Source of the DNA: an uncultured Neisseria sp.
GTDB lineage: Bacteria; Pseudomonadota; Gammaproteobacteria; Burkholderiales; Neisseriaceae
DNA: 15,419 bases
Direction: 5' to 3'
Assembly: GCA_927911515.1 (NCBI GenBank)
Contig: CAKMQH010000102.1
Coordinates: 1-15,419 of the forward strand
The position numbers were made by a program, and so were the translations under genes. Of the stretch, positions 1 through 8,300 are shown in pieces. The notes under the pieces were generated by a model. That model was not told the origin of the DNA. It worked only from the letters and a program-made list of their open reading frames with translations, and did no database searches. Position 1 is the first letter of the stretch. The number at the start of each line of letters is the position of its first letter.

Positions 1-1
1 G

Positions 2-937
2 ATCGAAGCACTCAATTGCGTCGAAGAGCAATTGTTGAATCGTACAGACGGGGGGTGGGAATATGTCGATGTACGCAGCTTAAGCATAGTTGACGATGGA
101 GGCTTCCAAGCCAAATCAGCATGGGCAACTTACATATCTAAGAGTACGCAAGGATTAGTTCACTCTTCAAATAATTATCAAGGTAATCAATTTCAATATA
201 TTCATATAAAATTACCAGATAAGTATGCTGTTTATCATAAAAATCATGCTATTGATATACTTTTTAAAGTATTATCCGTTTGTGCATTAGGTTTTTTATC
301 TGCTTCGTTTTTCTCTATGAAAAACAATAGCCGTTTAATAGAACAAATCAGTCGGCATATAGAAAATGTTCGGTCTGAGGAAAATTCAAATGAGCGGCAA
401 CAACATTTGGTATTGCTAAAGCAGGATTTGCAATTGCTTGAGAAATACCGTGATGAGGGTGTGCCGGCACATTTAGGATTAGGGTTATATCGTGCGGATT
501 TATATATTCCAAAGTTAAAAGCCTTAATGCCGAAAGATCCTCCACCTCCAAAACCGATAAAACCGGAACCTGTGAAACCTGTAGTTATTACTTTAGACAG
601 CTTGGCTTTGTTTGAAACAGGTCAGTTTGAACTAAAAAATAATGCCAATAAAGCATTGATTGGTGCATTAAAAGCAATTGAGTCACATCCTGATACACGA
701 ATTTTAGTTGAAGGACATACTGATAATGTTGGAAATCCTGTTTCTAATCAGCAGTTATCAGAAAAGCGTGCTCAATCGGTCAAAGATTGGTTGGTTATCT
801 CTTCTAATGTTCCGGAGAGTCGGTTTGAGGTTAAAGGATTGGGTGATACCAAGCCTATTGCAGATAATCAGACGGAAGAAGGTAAGGCTAAAAACCGTAG
901 GGTTGAGATCATACTGATTCCGGCTGTAAAACAGTAA
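2..937 (+). CDS. T6SS-associated OmpA-domain protein with TssM/IcmF-like membrane segment (5' end outside window)
   Basis: Seen: the frame is open from the window edge, so the first in-window start (TTG at 32) is unlikely to be real and the gene is 5'-truncated. Near residues 80-100 of the visible part is one hydrophobic segment (LFKVLSVCALGFLSASFF), then a charged stretch, a Pro/Lys linker (KDPPPPKPIKPEP), and a C-terminal OmpA-like domain with the peptidoglycan-binding pattern ILVEGHTDNVG ... LSEKRAQSVKDWL ... GLGDTKPIADN ... KNRRVEI. Known: OmpA-like domains bind meso-diaminopimelate in peptidoglycan and some T6SSs use them to anchor the TssJLM membrane complex. Inference: the part before and after the membrane helix (GGFQAKSAW; LEKYRDEGVP...LGLYR) resembles the region around the third helix of TssM/IcmF, so this may be a shortened TssM fused to an OmpA domain. 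It lies 71 bases before hcp and is visibly more AT-rich than the genes downstream. Alternative: a TagL-type accessory protein. OmpA domain confident; TssM relation moderate. Confidence 0.8.
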   Translation: MEALNCVEEQLLNRTDGGWEYVDVRSLSIVDDGGFQAKSAWATYISKSTQGLVHSSNNYQGNQFQYIHIKLPDKYAVYHKNHAIDILFKVLSVCALGFLSASFFSMKNNSRLIEQISRHIENVRSEENSNERQQHLVLLKQDLQLLEKYRDEGVPAHLGLGLYRADLYIPKLKALMPKDPPPPKPIKPEPVKPVVITLDSLALFETGQFELKNNANKALIGALKAIESHPDTRILVEGHTDNVGNPVSNQQLSEKRAQSVKDWLVISSNVPESRFEVKGLGDTKPIADNQTEEGKAKNRRVEIILIPAVKQ

Positions 938-956
938 CTCTAATGCAGCACAAGTT

Positions 957-980
957 GCTTTAAGCATCACAACTTAAAGC
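957..980 (+). other. Perfect 8-bp inverted repeat between the OmpA-domain gene and hcp
   Basis: GCTTTAAG (957-964) and CTTAAAGC (973-980) form a perfect stem with an 8-base loop, followed by GTTTTC rather than a clean T-run. It lies in the 71-base gap before hcp. It could be a weak terminator/attenuator or an RNA processing stem that separates abundant hcp message from the upstream genes; it could also be an operator dyad. No way to choose from sequence alone. Confidence 0.45.
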
Positions 981-1008
981 GTTTTCAATAAAACTAAGGA
1001 GTAAAAAT

Positions 1009-1497
1009 ATGGCAATTCCTGCTTATATGTGGTTGAAAGACGACGGCGGTTCCGTTATTAAAGGTTCTGTTGACGTCAATGGTCGCGAAGACAGCGTTGA
1101 AATCGTTGAGTTTCTGCACAATGTCCGTATTCCTACGGATGCCAATACTGGCAAACTGACAGGTACTCGCGTTCACGAACCTATCGTATTGTTCAAAGAA
1201 TACGATGCTTCTTCACCATACCTGTACAAAGCAGTAACAACTGGTCAAACTTTGAAAGAAGTAGAGATCAAGTGGTATCAAATTGACGCTTCCGGTCAAG
1301 AGAAAGAGTATTTCAATACCAAACTGGACAACGTTAAAGTTGTAGCAGTAGGTCCTGTAATGCACAACATCAAAGATCCTGCTCGCGAACGTTACAATCA
1401 CTTGGAACGCGTTGAATTGCGTTACGAAAAAATCACTTGGACTTATAAAGACGGAAACATCATTCATTCCGACAGCTGGAACGAAAGCCGCGCTTAA
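1009..1497 (+). CDS. hcp: Hcp (TssD), T6SS tube protein
   Basis: This 162-residue protein belongs to the Hcp family, whose hexameric rings stack into the T6SS inner tube that is fired into target cells and also carries small effectors. Seen: the family-like opening MAIPAYMWLKDDGG, the middle segment GKLTGTRVHEPIVLFKEYD, the VEIKWYQID strand and the closing ELRYEKITWTYKDGNIIHSDSW are all typical of Hcp, and the length is the usual one. The ATG is set by a strong AAGGAG (996-1001) seven bases upstream. There is no signal peptide, as expected. It follows the OmpA-domain gene and is followed by a strong terminator and then clpV, an order suggesting hcp is made in excess of its neighbours. No C-terminal toxin extension is present, so it is a structural Hcp. 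Confidence 0.95.
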   Translation: MAIPAYMWLKDDGGSVIKGSVDVNGREDSVEIVEFLHNVRIPTDANTGKLTGTRVHEPIVLFKEYDASSPYLYKAVTTGQTLKEVEIKWYQIDASGQEKEYFNTKLDNVKVVAVGPVMHNIKDPARERYNHLERVELRYEKITWTYKDGNIIHSDSWNESRA

Positions 1498-1507
1498 TAA
1501 TCCACAT

Positions 1508-1539
1508 AAAGTGCTGCCTGATAAAGGTAGCACTTTTTT
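1508..1539 (+). terminator. Rho-independent terminator after hcp
   Basis: An 11-bp stem, AAAGTGCTGCC (1508-1518) with GGTAGCACTTT (1526-1536) including one G-T pair, a 7-base loop and a run of six T (1534-1539). It sits 10 bases after the hcp stop and 30 bases before the clpV ATG, so clpV is either expressed by read-through or from a promoter not obvious in the gap. Confidence 0.85.
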
Positions 1540-1568
1540 ATAACACATTTTTACATCAGGGATATCAA

Positions 1569-4389
1569 ATGTCTGCACATGATCAAGCATTATTATTACG
1601 TCGTCTGAACACGCATTGTCAGCAGGCGATGGAAGCTGCAGCTGGCTTATGTCAAACACGAGGTCATGCCGAAATTACGGTTGACCATTTATTTATTAAA
1701 TTACTCGAACTAGGGGATGGAGACGTTAATGCCTTGCTGAGGCGTTACGAAATTGATTTAGAAAATATTTGGAATCCTTTGCTGAGTACAATGGACAAAC
1801 TGCCACACAATGTTCGTGGCAACCCCTCTTTGTCTAAATCATTGATTAGTTTATTGTCAGATGCATGGTTGCTGGCAAGTGATGAAGGTGCATCTGGAAT
1901 CCGTTCGGCTTACCTGTATCAGGCATTGCTGAAATCTCCTTATCGTCTGATGACGCAGGAAGCATGGCCCTTATTAAGCCTGACTGAAACACAGATAGGT
2001 CGTCTGAAAACTTGGTTGGACGAAGTTTCTATCGAAGGCGAGAATAATACATTTGCGCAGCCGGCTTCAGAAGAAAGTCAAAATACAGTTTCAGCGGAAT
2101 CTAAACCCCAACAAACCGGCACTGCAGGACAAAACGATGCGCTTGCACGTTTTACCGTTAATTTAACTGAAAAAGCCGCTCAGGGCGGTATTGACCCTGT
2201 ATTTGGACGCGAAACCGAAATCCGTCAAATGATGGATATTTTATCGCGTCGCCGCAAAAACAACCCTATTTTGGTTGGCGAACCGGGTGTCGGTAAAACT
2301 GCATTGGTAGAAGGTCTGGCATTGAAAATCGCTTCGGGCGAGGTGCCTAAGATATTGGAGAACACCCAAGTATTGGTGTTGGACTTAGGTCTTCTGCAAG
2401 CGGGAGCAGGTGTGAAAGGCGAATTTGAACAACGCCTGCGCAATGTCATCGAGGCTGTTCAGAATTCTGAAGAACCCGTTTTATTATTTATCGACGAAGC
2501 ACATACGTTAATCGGTGCCGGAAACAGCGCGGGTGGTGCAGATGCTGCCAACCTCTTAAAACCAGCTTTGGCGCGGGGTGAATTACGTACTATCGCAGCG
2601 ACAACCTGGAGCGAATACAAACAATATTTTGAAAAAGACGCCGCGTTGGAACGCCGTTTCCAAATGGTCAAGGTTGATGAACCTGATGATGAGGCTGCTT
2701 TCACAATGCTTCGCGGTTTGAAGCAACGTTATGCCGCGTACCATAAAGTCCATATTCAGGACTCCGCCGTCATCGCAGCCGTACAACTTTCCCGAAAATA
2801 CATTACCGGTCGCCAACTGCCGGATAAAGCCGTAGATTTGTTGGATACGGCAGCCGCACGCGTCCGCATGAGTTTGGATACCGTGCCTCATATTTTCGGT
2901 TTGATGGATGCCCAAATTTCTTCACTGCAGCGCGAACTGGAAGCATTGGACGCCGACAAGCAATTAAGTCGTCTGAATGCATCGCAGCAAGAGAACATTC
3001 GACAAGTTGAGCAAGAGATTGCCCAATTGAATGAAGAGTGTGAAGAAATGAATCGCCGATATCAGGAAGAAAAACAATTGGCGGATGAAATCCAATCCTT
3101 GATGGAAGCTGCCAAGAATACAGAATTGACTTCTGAAGAGCGACAAGCCGCGCAACACAGTCTGACCGAGAAACAGCAGCAACTTGATGCCGTTGTCGCC
3201 GGCAAACCGCTGATTTTCACCAGCGTTGATGAAACCGTGATTGCCGATATTATTGCTGACTGGACAGGTGTCCCCGCAGGCAGCGTTCTCAAAGACGAAT
3301 TGGCAAACCTGCTGCAACTGGAAAGTTTGCTTGAGAAACGCGTGGTTGGGCAAAGTGAAGCCATTCATGCTATTGCGCAAAGTTTGAGAGCCGCTAAAGC
3401 CGGTTTGAAAACCAACGATTCCCCATTGGGCGTATTCCTGTTGAGCGGTCCGTCCGGTGTAGGTAAAACAGAAACGGCGCTGGCTTTGGCAGATGCGCTT
3501 TTCGGTGGTGAAAAATCGCTGATTACCATCAACCTGTCCGAATACCGCGAAGCACATACCGTTTCCCAACTCAAAGGTTCGCCTCCGGGTTATGTCGGTT
3601 ATGGCGAAGGCGGTGTTTTGACCGAAGCAGTACGTCAAAAACCTTACAGCGTCGTATTATTGGATGAAGTCGAGAAAGCCCATAAAAGACATTCTCAATC
3701 TCTTCTACCAAGTATTCGACAAAGGCATAATGCGTGACGGCGAAGGTCGGGAAATCGATTTTAAAAATACCGTTATCCTGATGACGTCAAACTTGGGTGC
3801 GAACGAATTGACCCAATTGCTGAAACCGCAAGAGCCTGAAGAAACAGAAGAAACTGTTGCAGAAGAGGGTAAAGAGCAAAACGCGCAAGAGCAGATTGTG
3901 GACACTGAAGTCGAACTTTCTGCGCAAATGCCGGATAGCTCGTCTGAAAACGCCAGTGTTTCAGACGACCCTGTTGAAACCGATGAAACACCTGAATTTA
4001 GTTTGGAAGAGTTGGCAGAAGCGATTCGTCCGATACTGACAGACCATTTCCAAGCCGCGCTGTTGGCGCGTATGCAGGTTGTTCCTTATCGTCCGTTGGA
4101 AAAAGAGGCATTGGCTCAAATCGTCAGACTGAAGCTGGACAAAATTGCTGACAGACTGTACGAAGCCCATCAAACACGCCTCAGTTACAGCGAAGATTTT
4201 GCAGCGCTTCTGGCTGATTCTTGCACCACCGGCGACAGCGGTGCACGCAATATCGACCATTTGCTCAATCGCCAAGTCATGCCTGCTATCGCGCAAAGCT
4301 TTTTGCAATGGCAGCAAACAGCAGGACATATGCCTGAGCATGCAAAATTGGAGTTGGGTGAAAACGGAATAGACGTTTTATTTGAATAA
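1569..4389 (+). CDS. clpV: ClpV (TssH) T6SS AAA+ ATPase, interrupted by a +1 frameshift
   Basis: ClpV is the hexameric ATPase that disassembles the contracted TssBC sheath for reuse. Seen: N-terminal ClpN domain (about 1-150), D1 Walker A GEPGVGKT (237-244) and Walker B VLLFIDEAH (304-312), a coiled-coil middle domain (about 440-540), D2 Walker A GPSGVGKT (627-634) and Walker B VVLLDEVEKAH ending at 705. The first frame then stops at 3737; the rest (DILNLFYQVFDKGIMRDGEG onward, with sensor-2 DSGARNID) continues in the next frame to 4389. Dropping one A from AAAA at 3684-3687 restores a continuous 939-residue protein. AGGGA at 1558-1562 sets the ATG. Odd: an acidic insertion of about 57 residues (752-808 in restored numbering) lies in D2 before LAEAIRP, making the protein longer than the usual 850-900. 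The frameshift removes the end of D2, so as written the product should not work; sequencing error, a true lesion or recoding are all possible. Confidence 0.9.
1598..1609 (+). repeat. DNA uptake sequence variant (11/12)
   Basis: ACGTCGTCTGAA, one mismatch to AGGTCGTCTGAA, close to the 5' end of clpV, where it encodes RRLN. Confidence 0.5.
1997..2008 (+). repeat. DNA uptake sequence (perfect)
   Basis: AGGTCGTCTGAA on the + strand inside clpV, encoding part of GRLKTW. It shows that this T6SS gene carries the uptake signal of its host and can be exchanged by transformation. Confidence 0.85.
2966..2977 (+). repeat. DNA uptake sequence variant (11/12)
   Basis: AAGTCGTCTGAA inside the clpV middle domain, one mismatch to the full 12-mer; it keeps the complete GTCGTCTGAA core. 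Confidence 0.6.
3937..3971. repeat. Inverted pair of uptake-sequence variants inside the ClpV acidic insertion
   Basis: AGCTCGTCTGAA (3937-3948) and TTCAGACGACCC (3960-3971), each 11/12 to the uptake sequence or its complement, form a stem with short loop within coding sequence. They are translated as SSENASVSDDP, at about residues 790-801 of restored ClpV. Such pairs in this window are otherwise intergenic terminators, so this copy probably arrived with the insertion. Confidence 0.7.
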
Positions 4390-4401
4390 TTGGAAGAGAA
4401 T

Positions 4402-4437
4402 AGGTCGTCTGAAATCATTATGTTGTTCAGACGACCT
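4402..4437. terminator. Inverted uptake-sequence pair after clpV
   Basis: AGGTCGTCTGAA (4402-4413) and TTCAGACGACCT (4426-4437), both perfect, form a 12-bp stem with a 12-base loop, 12 bases after the clpV stop. No real T-run follows (TTCG), so termination may be weak, with the next hairpin helping. Confidence 0.7.
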
Positions 4438-4485
4438 TCGTTAATCTTTCACTTTATTTAGAACCTATCCCAATAACCGATAGGA

Positions 4486-4527
4486 AGGTCGTCTGAAAAA
4501 AGTTTTCTTATTTCGGACGGCTTTTTT
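4486..4527 (+). terminator. Uptake-sequence-derived terminator
   Basis: A perfect AGGTCGTCTGAA (4486-4497) pairs, with G-T wobbles, with TTTCGGACGGCTT (4511-4523), followed by T6 (4522-4527). The right arm is a degraded complementary uptake sequence. It is the second and better-formed terminator after clpV. A small inverted repeat, CCTATC/GATAGG (4464-4484), lies just before it. Confidence 0.7.
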
Positions 4528-4600
4528 ATGGGTGGAATATTGTTTTGACAAATTAGATTTGGAACATCTGATCAATTAATTTTTTTGTGTAGTGAATTGA

Positions 4601-4757
4601 TATAGTGGATTAAATTTAAATCAGGACAAGGCGACGAAGCCGCAGACAGTACAGATAGTACGGAATCGATTCACTTGGTGCTTCAGCACCTTAGAGAATC
4701 GTTCTCTTTGAGCTAAGGCGAGGCAACGCCGTACTGGTTTAAATTTAATCCACTATA
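4601..4757 (+). mobile_element. Full-length Correia-type element (157 bp, MITE-like)
   Basis: It starts TATAGTGGATTAAATTTAAA and ends with the matching inverted terminus finishing in CCACTATA. The interior (AGGACAAGGCGACGAAGCCG near the left, GGCGAGGCAACGCCGTACTG near the right) matches my recollection of the Neisseria Correia repeat, with its central part of about 50 bases that in the meningococcal element carries an IHF site. Correia elements are non-autonomous repeats moved by an unknown transposase; they insert at TA, fold as RNA into RNase III substrates and can supply outward promoters. Here the right end continues into TATAAT (4754-4759), a promoter-like -10 pointing at the YdcH gene. 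The termini have TTAAATTTAAA where the meningococcal element typically has TTAACAAAAA. Confidence 0.9.
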
Positions 4758-4979
4758 ATATTGAGAAAATGATATCTCATTGTATCCTTTATATTGTGTT
4801 ATGACGCGGATATTTAAAAGCCATTTTTACGAATGAATGATTGTGATGCAACCTAGGTACAACCTGATAAAAAAGGCTGAATAAAAGCGATAGCTTTGTT
4901 ATAATGACATTATAGAGAGTTTTATCAGTTTCTTGGCATTGCGCCGTTTTTATCCATATCAACGAAAGAGGAAAACAAA
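4758..4979 (+). promoter_or_regulatory. YdcH leader with extended -10 promoter (TGTTATAAT, 4897-4905)
   Basis: This closes the long gene-free stretch 4390-4979. TGTTATAAT (4897-4905) is a perfect extended -10 element; no good -35 hexamer is seen 17 bases upstream, which is common for extended -10 promoters. Transcription would begin near 4912, giving a leader of about 70 bases. A second possible -10, TATAAT at 4754-4759, is created by the end of the Correia element. No coding frame or known riboswitch motif was recognised in the rest. Confidence 0.55.
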
Positions 4980-5198
4980 ATGTTTCCAGAATATCGCGAT
5001 TTAATTTCAAAATTAAAACAAGAAGATGCTCACTTCGCTCGTTTGTTTGACGAGCATAACGAGCTGGATGACAAAATTACCGGTTTGGTAAACAACCCTG
5101 TTACCAGCGGTGCTGAAGAAATCGAAGAGCTGAAAAAAGCTAAATTGAAACTGAAAGACGAGTTGTACGCTCTTCTGCAAAAAGCAGCAGGCAAATAA
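4980..5198 (+). CDS. YdcH/DUF465 family small protein
   Basis: This 72-residue, highly charged, all-helical protein opens MFPEYRDLISKLKQEDAHF and continues with FDEHNELDDKI ... EELKKAKLKLKDELYALL. That is the pattern of the DUF465/YdcH family: a conserved N-terminal EYRDLI...D.HF block and a Lys/Glu-rich coiled coil with a KLKDE signature. The biochemical role of the family is not established. The start is supported by AAGAGGA (4966-4972), seven bases before the ATG, and by the extended -10 promoter upstream. It is monocistronic, ending at a strong uptake-sequence terminator (5211-5252). Family assignment is confident; function is unknown. Confidence 0.88.
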   Translation: MFPEYRDLISKLKQEDAHFARLFDEHNELDDKITGLVNNPVTSGAEEIEELKKAKLKLKDELYALLQKAAGK

Positions 5199-5210
5199 TT
5201 TGAGTTTCTC

Positions 5211-5252
5211 AGGTCGTCTGAAACCGGCAGCGGAATTTCAGACGACCTTTTT
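5211..5252 (+). terminator. Rho-independent terminator built from an inverted uptake-sequence pair
   Basis: AGGTCGTCTGAA (5211-5222) and TTCAGACGACCT (5237-5248), both perfect, plus flanking A-T pairs, followed by T5 (5248-5252). It lies 12 bases after the YdcH stop. The stretch that follows (5253-5335) holds no gene but contains a perfect inverted repeat, TAAACCAG (5288-5295) / CTGGTTTA (5311-5318). Confidence 0.85.
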
Positions 5253-5335
5253 GTTTGTGGATGAAACACAGAGCAGGAAAAGGCTAGTAAACCAGGACAG
5301 TAAGCAGGTGCTGGTTTATTGCATGAACACCAAGC

Positions 5336-5380
5336 AAAGGTCTCTGAAAACGCTTACGCGTGTATTTTCAGACGACCTTT
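5336..5380 (-). terminator. Likely recB terminator, asymmetric uptake-sequence hairpin
   Basis: The right arm TTTTCAGACGACCTTT (5365-5380) carries a perfect uptake sequence on the minus strand; the left arm AAAGGTCTCTGAAAA (5336-5350) is the same sequence with one G missing. Read on the minus strand it follows the recB stop by about 10 bases and ends in CCTTTG, a weak T-run. One arm keeps a functional uptake sequence and the other is damaged. Confidence 0.6.
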
Positions 5381-5390
5381 GTGCTTCGAT

Positions 5391-8300
5391 TTACAGCCAT
5401 TGTGCCAAGGATTCGGTATCCAAGTTCCATTGCCAGATGCCGTTGTCCGTGCCGTCCAATCCGCGCAGGAAGAGGTATCGGATGGCGATTTTGGGTAACG
5501 GTTTGCCGCGCAGTTTGAAATAGCGGGCTACGGCGATGGCGTAGATGAGCGCTTGCAGGTAATAGTGGTGGTCTGCTACGACCTCGTTCATGGCTTGTTG
5601 CGTATAGGCTTCGGCGTTGTCGCCTAGATGGTTGGATTTGTAATCGATGATGCACACGAGATCGTCTGAATCTTGGCAAACCATGTCGATGAAGCCGTTG
5701 AGAAAGCCTTGTACATCTTGGAAATCCAATCTTTCTGCGGCTTCGATACATTCCGGCGGCAAGGAACTGTTTTCGCGGGCAAACCAGCGGCGCAGGTCAT
5801 GGAGCTTAAAGTCTTCGGTGTAGAGAGTGAACCCCATTTCCGGAAGGCGGCGTTCGGGCGGGATTTCAGACAGGCTTTGTGCAGAAAGGCGCGTTTTGCG
5901 GCAGGTGTCGAGCATTTGTTTGACGGCATCTGCCCAGAGCAAGTCGAAGCCGTAGCGGGTCAAGGTTTCGGCTATTAGGTTGCTTTGATTTTCGGCGCTT
6001 TGGGCAAAGTCGAATTTTTCCAACATTTCATGCAGGCAGACGCCGGCGTTGGCGCCGCGCGGGAAATGGTGAATGTCGGCATCGGGAGGTCGTCTGAAAC
6101 GGGAAGAGCGGTTTCAGACGACCTTTCTGTTTCGGCGGCGGTTTCTGCGGGGTCGAGGGCGGGTTGTAATTCTTCGCGCTCATCGTCTCGGGTTTTGACT
6201 TGGCGGCTGAGGCCGGTAAAGCTGGTATGGCGGATAAACTGAAATCCGCGGGCAGGGATAACGGCGGCTTGATAGAGGTCGTCTGAAAGATGGCGGTTTT
6301 GCGCGGCTGCGGGTTGCGGGGCTTCTTCGGAAAAGCTGAAGTCGGTATGTTCGGGCGGATTTTTGAGGAAACGCAGCCAGTTGTTTTTCAGCATTTGCAG
6401 CTCGCCTAGGGCTTTGTTTGCTTTGCGTTCTTGGTCATAGGCCTGGCGGGTATCCGCCCGATTGCTGTCGGCGCTGCCTTCGAGCAGGTAGGCGAAAGTC
6501 GAATCGGCGGTATCGCCGCAATGTGCGGCATAGAGGACGAGCTGCTCTTCGGCGCGGGTCAGCGCGACGTAAAGCAGGCGCAGGCGTTCTGCCATTTCTT
6601 CGTCGGCAAGGTGGATGCGGTCTTCTTCGTCAAGTTGCGATTTGGCAAGCAGCTCGGTGGTGTGGGCGGCGGTGTGGAGGATTTGCCAATCGGCGGGCTT
6701 CATATCTTTCGCGTCCCAAACGAAAGGGCAATAAACCAAAGGATATTGCAAACCTTTGGATGCATGCATGGTGACGATTTTGACCAGTGCTTCGTCGCTT
6801 TCAAGCCGTAAAAGCCCTGATTCACCGACGGAACGGTCTTGCGCCAGACTGATTTGGTCGTTGAGCCATTGATGTAGGGCGGCGGGGCTGAGGCTTTGTC
6901 CTTCTTCTTCGGAGAGGCATTCTAAAAGCTGATGGAAATTGGTGAGACCGCGTTCGTCGCCGCGTGCAAGCAGTCCGGTTTCGATGCCGTGTAGCGAGGA
7001 GAAGTATTGCAACGCGGCATAAATCCCGCTTTTTCGCCAAATGGCGACGGATTCGGCGGCGGTGTTTATCCAGTTTAATAATTCGGCTTCGTTGCGGTTG
7101 AGTTGATACAGGGCTTGCGCGTCGTAGCCGAACAATGTGCCGGATAAGACGAAACGCAACGAGCCGATTTGTCCGGGATTTAGCCAGTAATCCAACAGCG
7201 CGGCAAGGGCGAGGGCTTCGGGCGTGGTGAAAACCGATTCCCTTGAAAGCAAAACGCTTTGTATGCCGCGCATTTTCAACGCTTTTGCCACCATTACGCC
7301 TTCGTTAAACGTCCTAACCAAGACGGCAATGTCGCCCGAAACGACCAGTCTGTCTTTGAATTTCAGACGACCTTCGGCAGCTTCGTTGAGCGTGTGGGCG
7401 ATTTCGTCGGCGCAATATTCGGATGCGCGACGACGCAAGATGTCTTTGTTGAGCACTTCGTCGTCTTTGCCGTTGAGCCAGCGTATCTGTATGGCGGTGC
7501 ATGGCGGTGAAAGCCGGCTTTCGGAACATGCGGCACCGACTTCGGTATAGTTTATGCCGTCCAAGACGAAAGGGCGGTTTTTGCAGCGGAACAATGCGCC
7601 TATGCCGTTAATCAGCTTGGCATGGCTGCGGTAATTGGTCGCCAGTGTGTAGCTGTGTTGCGCGTCGGCTGCGGCTTGCAGATAGGCGTAAATGTCGGCG
7701 CCGCGAAAGCTGTAAATGGCTTGCTTGGGGTCGCCGACTAGGAATAAAGGCTTGTTTTGGCTGATGAAGATTTTTCGGAAAATCTCGTATTGCAGAGGAT
7801 CGGTGTCTTGAAATTCGTCAATCAAGGCGATGCGCCAGTTTTGCGCTACCGCCTGAGCCAGCGAGTCTGCCTGCGGGTTATCGGTCAATGCGTCGTAAAC
7901 ATCAAGCAGCAAATCGTCGAAACCGCGTTCGCGTTTGGATTTTTTCTGTTCGCTCAGGCTGGCATTAAGATGGTCGAGCAGGTCGAGGTGGAGCAGGGTA
8001 AGTGTATCTTCTTCAGCTTGCACAATGGCAGCCGAATCTGCGCCGAGATTCGCCAATATCTGCAAATCGGCAAAGGCGGCAGCGTCGGGCGTATTGCCTT
8101 TTTTGACTTTGGACTCTAAAGCTTCTACGGCAAACATGGGCAGCTTGTCTGCCGTCGTTTTGCTAAAAGAAGGAAGGGCATCGGATTGTGCGGCGGATTG
8201 TAGTTCGAGAAAGACGGTTTTGAATGTTTTTTCACGATATGAGTTACCATCTAATATCGGACGGATGCGCCAGAATGTTTCTTCCAAAGCGTCCAGTTTG

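Noticed and set aside
2964..3638. 224-codon open frame on the minus strand
   Set aside because: It lies wholly antisense to the conserved clpV coiled coil and D2 domain and shows no family resemblance.
5200..5523. 107-codon plus-strand frame
   Set aside because: It reads through two uptake-sequence terminators and the antisense 3' end of recB.
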